Source of the DNA: Albula goreensis
Taxonomy: Eukaryota; Chordata; Actinopteri; Albuliformes; Albulidae
Reading direction: 5' to 3'
DNA length: 64,000 nucleotides
Assembly (NCBI GenBank): GCA_022829145.1
Contig: CM040764.1
Coordinates: 17,439,361-17,503,360 of the forward strand
Shown piece after piece: positions 57,975 through 64,000 of the stretch (positions are counted from its first letter, which is position 1; every line of letters starts with the position of its first letter). The notes under the pieces are model-generated. The model had not been told where the DNA came from. It made no database searches and saw only the letters and a program-made list of their open reading frames with translations. Both the position numbers and the translations under genes were made by a program.

Positions 57975-58770
57975 TATATTGAAATTATCTGTAATGATCT
58001 TGGAATGACACCTAAAAAAACAGTGAGACAAATCAAGTGCAAAATCCATCCATGTATCAAGATTAAAATACATTAACATTCACAACTGCTGCTGCAATTA
58101 TGACCCAATTGTATGAAATGGATAAAACATGAAAATGTAACTTAATTGTTTCAATTAGAAATTGGTATATAAAAAATATAATCCCTTGAACAAAAATATG
58201 CTTCTATACATATAGTGCATTGGTTTTACCACTGGCTTAAGAATCTTGGAATATGAACAGTAGAAATATTGTATATGGACTTAATTTCAATCTGAAGCTC
58301 TTAGACACAATATTAGATTCTCAGATGGTGACTTAAATTACTTCTTAGAGAAATGTTCACACATACCTGAGGAGTTGTCCTGTAGTGGACACATTTACTG
58401 TATGATCAAGGAGCAGTGTCCTCTAATTAAAGAGTGTTTATTCTAAAATTGGACAGAAACCTATTTGGAAAGTGTCACCTGTTGAATAATAACATTATGC
58501 CTACACTGATGCTTTTGTGAATAAATCAGATTACGCTTGAACTAAAATAGACATTTTACTCCTTTTCAAACCAGAACTTGTTTCCTTAGTTCCTCGTTAA
58601 GATATGTCGGGTGTAAATTCAGAATATAAAATGAACATATGTTGTCTATTATCTATATTCATTACACAACTGATGGCTAAAATGACTGGGAACCCCGTTT
58701 GGCTATGTTAAACAAAGTAATCTGGTTTTATAAAGCGCGCCACCATTCGCGGCTGTTGCAGTTCATGACT
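57975..58770. other. Intergenic stretch mtf2-ccdc18; no TMED5
   Basis: About 0.8 kb of AT-rich DNA with no exon on either strand. In human this interval carries TMED5 on the opposite strand; nothing resembling a p24/GOLD-domain protein is present here. Confidence 0.6.
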
Positions 58771-58870
58771 TTAAATAACCAATCATCTTCCCAACCGTTT
58801 TTCATTTCATCCAATCACATAGCACGACACTAAATCGACGTTCTGTTTGGATAACAACACTACAGGAAGG
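58730..58870 (+). promoter_or_regulatory. ccdc18 promoter region
   Basis: A GCGCGC element at 58735 and two CCAAT boxes (58779-58783, 58811-58815) lie 60-100 bases before the first exon. No TATA box is evident. CCAAT plus E2F-like GCGCGC fits a proliferation-linked gene, but that is inference. Confidence 0.45.
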
Positions 58871-58948
58871 ACTTTACAAAGTTACAGCGGTAGATGTGGA
58901 CAACAGACTTTGGAGGATTTAAAGAATTTATTATGGATTTATCTCACT
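58870..58948 (+). other. ccdc18: ccdc18 first exon (5' UTR, or start of CDS)
   Basis: Ends in CTCACT followed by donor GTAAGTT. It contains ATG at 58933-58935 with reading MDLSH plus one base. Joined to the first acceptor at 59215 this frame meets TGA at once and becomes a 5-codon uORF. Joined to the second acceptor at 59218 it stays open and adds MDLSHFEWPDVISS to the protein. The 5' end is approximate. Confidence 0.5.
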
Positions 58949-59243
58949 GTAAGTTAAATAACGCATAACGTCTAATCACTCGTAGAACACATGGACAATT
59001 ACTTGAAGGCTTACCGAGGCGTTGTTTTTAATCAAATAAAGTCAATAATATGGCGATTAGTTCTTCGAATAATTCGCTAACCAGCTAGCTGTCGCTAGCT
59101 ATCTATCTTTCTAGCTAAAGTTGTCAGTACAATTGTTACATTAATTTACCAAATGATAGTAGAGCATGGACTTACAACTTTACATCAAAACATAGCTTGC
59201 CTGCCTCTTGACAGGAGTCGAGTGGCCGGACGTGATTTCATCA

Positions 59244-62200
59244 ATGTTTCACAGGAGAGAGGACGATCTTGTGAAAGATGTTGTCGATTTAAGAAATCAG
59301 TTAAGGCTAACGGAGATCAACTTGCATTCTGTGGGGGAACAGTTGAGGTAGGTTTCGTTAGCCATAGCTGTAATGAATATTCGCAGATTAGTGCATAGTT
59401 ACTAAAATCAAGGGATTGTCTTGTTTCTGACCAATAGATAGAAATTCGACTATCCAATTTAGCAAATGACAAATATGAAAGTAGTATATATGTCTACTGG
59501 AGCTAAGTGTCAAATCCATTATTCTTGTCTATTAGTGGCAGCATCAGCGGGCCCTCGGACAAGAGTCCTCAGCGTGTTCAGCCAGGTAGATTGACACTTG
59601 AAGACCTCCAGCTACCCGATGTCACAAAGCCACCACCAATTAGTCCCATTCTCCCAGAAACCTCCGTTAATGTGCCTTTCTGTGACTACAGGGTAAGACA
59701 TTGAAAATAGTATATACTGCAGGGTGGATAGCTGTCCGTTTATAGAAGAATGTTTTCCATCCATAGTTAAGGTGTGCAATGGTTTTTGAGGGCTCTAGGT
59801 TCATTAATTCATTGTGAATATTATGTCACCAATTGCATTCGTAATGACTGAGACCCACAATTATATTGACCGAATTGACACCGCATCTGGTCTGTCAAAG
59901 GAGACTCGAGTTTACAGTGAGTTCTGATGTCTTTAATAACTGTGTGTAAATCACCTGTTTTGATGAATAATTTTTGTGTGCAATCCCGTTAGCCGCCTTC
60001 AGGCGCAGCGACCGAGAGCGAGAACTCTCAGCTCAGGAAGTCAATTGGTAGCATCCGAGAGGAGAATTCCTGTCTGGTTCTGGAGAACCAGAGGCTGATT
60101 AATGAACTTCAGGCCGTGCAGATACAACTTGCCAGTTCTCAGGCTAAGGTGAACCCCATAAATTGAAAAAAACTACTACTTCTGTTGCTTCTTGCACAGA
60201 AACATTTTCAGTAACGTTATGTTGTTGTATCCATTAGGGATGGTCTCCCATTCTCTAGAATTATATGAACATTCCACAGTTTAGCCACCAACTGTGTTGT
60301 ATCTTTTATCTGTGTCAGATTTAAACAGTGAGTGAGCTCTAAGTCTGTCACATTTAAAATAAACGGACATAATAATTGCAATTACTGCTCTTCTTTTAAA
60401 ATGTTTAGTGATATTTAAAATGGGAAATTCAGTTTGAAATGATTTCTCTCAAGATTTATGTTCTTCGTGTGTAAAAATATAATTTAAACTAAATCAATTT
60501 AACATTTTGTTAAATGGTGGCCTCTAGTGGTAAAATTCACAAGCCTGGAAGTTGCACAACATAAACTAAACAGATTGAAAAGCAGTGTGAGTGATGGAAA
60601 TTAAGGTATTTTCATTTTCATCCAGAAATCAGCATTGTAATTTTACTAATTACATGTTCAGAATTTTTTTTCTCATGATGTTTTTAAATCTGAATTTCAA
60701 TATTTTATAAATAACAATGAACACCAGTTCCTGAATTTAAGATGATTAAGATGACCCTGTCACAGCCGAGTAATATCATGCATTTTCACATTATGTTTTA
60801 ACTCAACTTTTATATTTCAGATCCAGGCCATGGGCTCCACAGTAGATTCAAAGTCCACCAGCATGTGTGTAATGAAGGAGCAGATTCAGGGCCTGGAGGC
60901 TGAGGTGGAAGCCCATGCTGTCGCACTCAGGTGACAGATACATTTTTGAGAATTACAGCAAGTCATGAAGTAAATTTTATGATTATTGCTTCACAATGTT
61001 TGGGGATATAACATAGGCATTAACCCATGTGTGTCTATTTCCTCTTATTCTTTCATATCAAAATGTGGTTGTAGTTTTATCTCTTGCCCTCATCCCTGAA
61101 ATACAGGGGTTTAATTTCCCATTGGTACATTTTTGCTCTTTTAAATATTCAGAGCCTCCGAGCAGAAGCTGGAGGAGAAACAGCAGTGTGTGATCATGAG
61201 CAGCAGAATGGTGAACAAGATGAAGCAGGAGCTGAAGACCATCCAAGCTGAGTTAGCACAGAGAATGAGTCAAGGGAAAAGGTGACACTTTATCTTAGTC
61301 TCACCATTTTAGTGTTTTTTTGGTTGAGAACTGTTGATCCATTTGTATGCTTTTACTTTTTCTAAGAACTCCTTACCTCACAGAATCTCAGTCATCCTGC
61401 TTGATATTCACAGGGCAGCTTCCAGGACAGCATTTTTCACATTGTTTAATATACAGAAAGAATATAATAAGCCAGAAAGAGACTTGTTTTCAGTATTATC
61501 TTTTAACTTTTTTATGAGAAAATACCACAAGAAGTTATTGCCTATTGCATTATGTTAGAGGGTACTTCGAAATTTAATTGAACCAGCTGTGAAAGTATGA
61601 TATATGAAGGATTCGAGGATGTGGGTCTGAATGTTTTCAAATTCATCTTCTCTCCAAAAGAGCGGAGCAGCAAAGGAACGAAGCCCTCCGAAATGCTGAG
61701 AAGTTGACGATGGCCTTCAAAGAATACAAAGGAAATGTTTCTGAAAAACTGACCAAGGTTTGGAGTTAATCCCTTGACTTCCAACTGCATAGCCCTGAAC
61801 CTCTGATTAGTCGAATGCTTTTAGTGGATCTACATGTCACAACCCTTTTTTCTCGTGAAAACATTTTTGACAGTCTTTTGTTTGATTTCCTCGTTGTTCT
61901 TCTTGTCAGGTTTTGGAGAGTGAGATGAAACTGAAAGAGAGCTTAATTCAGTGTGACAAGGAGAGAGAGGAGCTGGAAAGGAGATGCACTCAGCTGGAGC
62001 GGGAGAAAGCAGACATGAATCAGCTGATCCAGTGAGTGTACTCCCCATCTCTTGCCAGTGGATGGCGCTTTGCAGGATATATTTGAATGGTTGCAGGCCT
62101 CGTCTCTCAAGGTTTGTATAGTAAGCAAGCAAGCAAGCTCACCCTGGTTCATTGTCTAATTGCAGGCAGCTGAGAGATGACTTCAACAAGGTGCAAGCGC

Positions 62201-63787
62201 TAAGTGCAGAAAACAAGGAACTGCGGTTGCATGCAGAAAGCTCCTCAGAGCAGGTCACCAGGCTGCAGCAGGAGCTGGCAGGAAGCAAGGTGGCCGCACA
62301 GGAAGTGGACTCACTGAGGAGGGAGGTTGGAGACCTGCGCTCCTTCGCCGCCTCCCAGGAGCAGCGGCTTGCCTTGTGCCAGAAGGAGGCAGAGCAGAGC
62401 CGAGCAGAGCTCACCAGTCTGGAGGCCATCCTCAACATGCTCCACCTCCGAGAGGTATGCACCTGCTGTTCCTCGAACCTTTAGTAAATAATTTATTTTA
62501 CTGAACCTTATACAAAAAGAAGTAGATGGTAGCCTCACATTTTACACCTATACACTTTCATACATATGTACATACAGCTCAAAATTGCAATGTCACCCCC
62601 CCTGCAAAAACGTTTCCCTTTTATTTCAGGGTGTGGGATCTCTGTGTGTGCAGCCCTGCATACTGCCCCAGGTGTCCATTACAGGATACAGTGACCTCCG
62701 CAGCGCTAAGCCAGGTATGCACCCCTGCCCTCTCTCTAACCCTCTGCCCTTGCACTACTTCCTTTTGCCATAAGTCATAACCTTGTTCTCCATGTATGTA
62801 GAAATGGTCATAAAACTGTGTTCATTCAATTTGCATGGAAATGTTGCCACTGGTTTTAAGCAAGATGTACAAACTGGAAAACCATTAAAATAGAAAATGA
62901 ATAAACTAGTAACTAATAATTGACTGACATGAGCTGATTAGCCCTGCTCTTCTATTAATGGGATATGTTTGCTGGGACTTGCCCAACCATTAGTTGCAGT
63001 TCAGTTCAGTAGAACAGTGTTGTCAACTGAGGTGCAATTTTTCTCTGTGTTAAGTTACAAATAGATACACAAGAATACACTGGAAACAGCTGCATGTGTT
63101 GTGTGCTTTCTCCTGACCTCCAGGGGAGAGGTATGCCAAGCTGCTGCCCGCACTGCAGGCCCTGGAGCAGGAGCGGAGCCGGCAGGCCAGTCTGGCCTCC
63201 GCCCTGCAGGAGCAGCTGAGCCGGGCCCAGGAGGAGGTATCCACCCTGCAGAGCAGCATGGCCCAGAGAGCCAGTCACTTCCAGCAGATCCACAGTGAGC
63301 TGCTGGAGAAGGCCAATGAGGCGACATGGCTGGAGAGAGAGGTGGGGCAGACTCTTAATTCTTTCTAAAACTTCCTCTAATACTATTCCAGGAAGGCACT
63401 GTAGTAAAACAGGTAGGGAGCAAGGCTTGTAGCTCAGAGGATGTAGGCTCAGTTCCCAAGTAGGACTCTGCCCTGCCTTGAGCAAAGTATTTAACCTGAT
63501 TTCCCTCAGTACAATATCCAGTTACAAGAGGATGGTGAATAACAATGTAAGCTGTATAAATCAATAAGAGTGTTTACTAGAGTTCATTGAATCTTTATTG
63601 GGGATTGTTGTGTTTGGAAGCTTCATGGTGCTGAAGGGTAGACTGACATTGCATTGGGCTTTGTGTGTCACTGTAGCTTAGGAAGAAGAGCGCACGGCTG
63701 GGAGCTGTGGAGAAACAGCTACAGGAGAAGGCCTCGGCCTACTCAGCAGCTGCAGTAAAGAACTGCGAGCTGGAGCAAATCCTGATG
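59244..63787 (+). CDS. ccdc18: Coiled-coil domain-containing protein 18, 5' part, continues past the window
   Basis: Long coiled-coil protein associated with centrosomes/centriolar satellites in mammals; its molecular role is poorly known. Coding exons: 59244-59347 (exon begins 59215 or 59218), 59536-59692, 59993-60148, 60821-60930, 61153-61281, 61661-61757, 61910-62031, 62166-62454, 62630-62714, 63124-63341, 63677-63787. The frame is continuous for 526 codons with GT-AG introns. Matches to human CCDC18 include REDDLVKDVVDLRNQLRLTE near the start, AEQQRNEALRNAEKLTMAF, a heptad-rich centre, and LGAVEKQLQEKASAYSAAAV with KNCELEQ at the end. From residue about 100 the sequence is rich in Glu, Gln, Leu and Lys in coiled-coil pattern; the Pro/Ser-rich segment before it (about 36-87) is not. 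The start chosen is the first ATG in the exon-2 frame; the alternative lies in exon 1. Human CCDC18 is about 1.45 kaa, so most of the gene is beyond 64,000. Confidence 0.93.
60516..60530 (-). promoter_or_regulatory. CTCF-like motif in ccdc18 intron
   Basis: The minus strand reads CCACTAGAGGCCACC, 14 of 15 positions of the relaxed CTCF core. It lies in the intron 60149-60820. Confidence 0.35.
62055..62069 (+). promoter_or_regulatory. CTCF-like motif in ccdc18 intron
   Basis: CCAGTGGATGGCGCT fits the relaxed CTCF core at 14 of 15 positions. It lies 24 bases after the exon ending at 62031. Confidence 0.35.
63395..63565 (+). mobile_element. tRNA-derived SINE, degraded
   Basis: Contains an A-box-like TAGCTCAGAGG (63430-63440), a weak B-box GGCTCAGTTCC (63446-63456) and the typical fish SINE body CTTGAGCAAAGTATTTAACC, then AATAACAATGTAAGC. 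The spacing between the boxes is shorter than in a tRNA, so the head has an internal deletion. Sits in the ccdc18 intron 63342-63676. Family identity is from memory of teleost SINE bodies. Confidence 0.65.
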
Positions 63788-63892
63788 GTAATGTTTGTAA
63801 AAACTTATACCTTCCCTCGCTCACAGTCATGCACAGAATGATGAACAAAACAAGCTGAATTATGCTGATCAATGAACATTTTTTCCATTCAG

Positions 63893-64000
63893 CAAGAGGT
63901 AAAGAACTGGGAAAGCCATTATTTGAATGAAAGTAGATTCTGCAGTGTGTGTAAAAAAAAAGAATACAATGAGCACCTGTGGATATTTTGGTTTTTAGTT
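63893..64000 (+). other. ccdc18: Ambiguous downstream exon of ccdc18
   Basis: A good acceptor (TTTTTTCCATTCAG, ending 63892) is followed in frame by CAA GAG and then GTAAAG. It could start a 6-base microexon (Gln-Glu) or a longer exon open to the window end. The longer reading (QEVKNWESHYLNESR) does not look like human CCDC18 coiled coil, so the true next exon may lie outside the window. Confidence 0.25.

Overview
The window comes from a vertebrate nuclear genome, most likely a ray-finned (teleost-type) fish. It has intron-rich genes with GT-AG junctions, many dinucleotide microsatellites, and traces of teleost-type dispersed repeats: a tRNA-derived SINE and the widespread motif containing ATCCAGAGCGACTTACAA. 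The species cannot be named from this sequence. I see no bacterial, viral or plasmid genes and no CRISPR array.

Four protein-coding genes can be rebuilt exon by exon. Their order and orientation match human chromosome 1p22 (EVI5 - RPL5 - DIPK1A - MTF2 - TMED5 - CCDC18), except that TMED5 is missing. (1) 1-10,200 has no recognisable coding exon. It ends at a minus-strand promoter-like block and a possible first exon near 10.2-10.46 kb, which fits the untranslated start and first intron of evi5. (2) rpl5, plus strand, 12,266-17,112, is complete: 8 exons, 298 aa, with SNORD21 in intron 6. (3) dipk1a (fam69a), minus strand, 45,396-18,604, is complete: 5 coding exons, 428 aa, with a 23.9-kb first coding intron that fills the middle of the window. 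(4) mtf2, plus strand, 48,289-55,718, is complete: 15 exons, 601 aa. (5) ccdc18, plus strand, begins near 58.9 kb and runs off the right end; 526 codons are visible.

rpl5 and dipk1a converge tail to tail. dipk1a and mtf2 diverge across about 2.5 kb that contains a good CTCF-like site. mtf2 and ccdc18 lie head to tail with under 1 kb between them. These genes do not form a pathway: they are a ribosomal protein, an ER pseudokinase-family protein, a PRC2 accessory factor and a centrosome-associated coiled-coil protein. Their arrangement is old vertebrate synteny.

The most interesting observations are the placement of SNORD21 in intron 6 (reported in intron 5 in mammals), a CAGGAG tandem acceptor that decides the N-terminus of ccdc18, the missing TMED5, several CTCF-like sites, and some complex blocks inside the giant dipk1a intron. 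I found no convincing new gene system.
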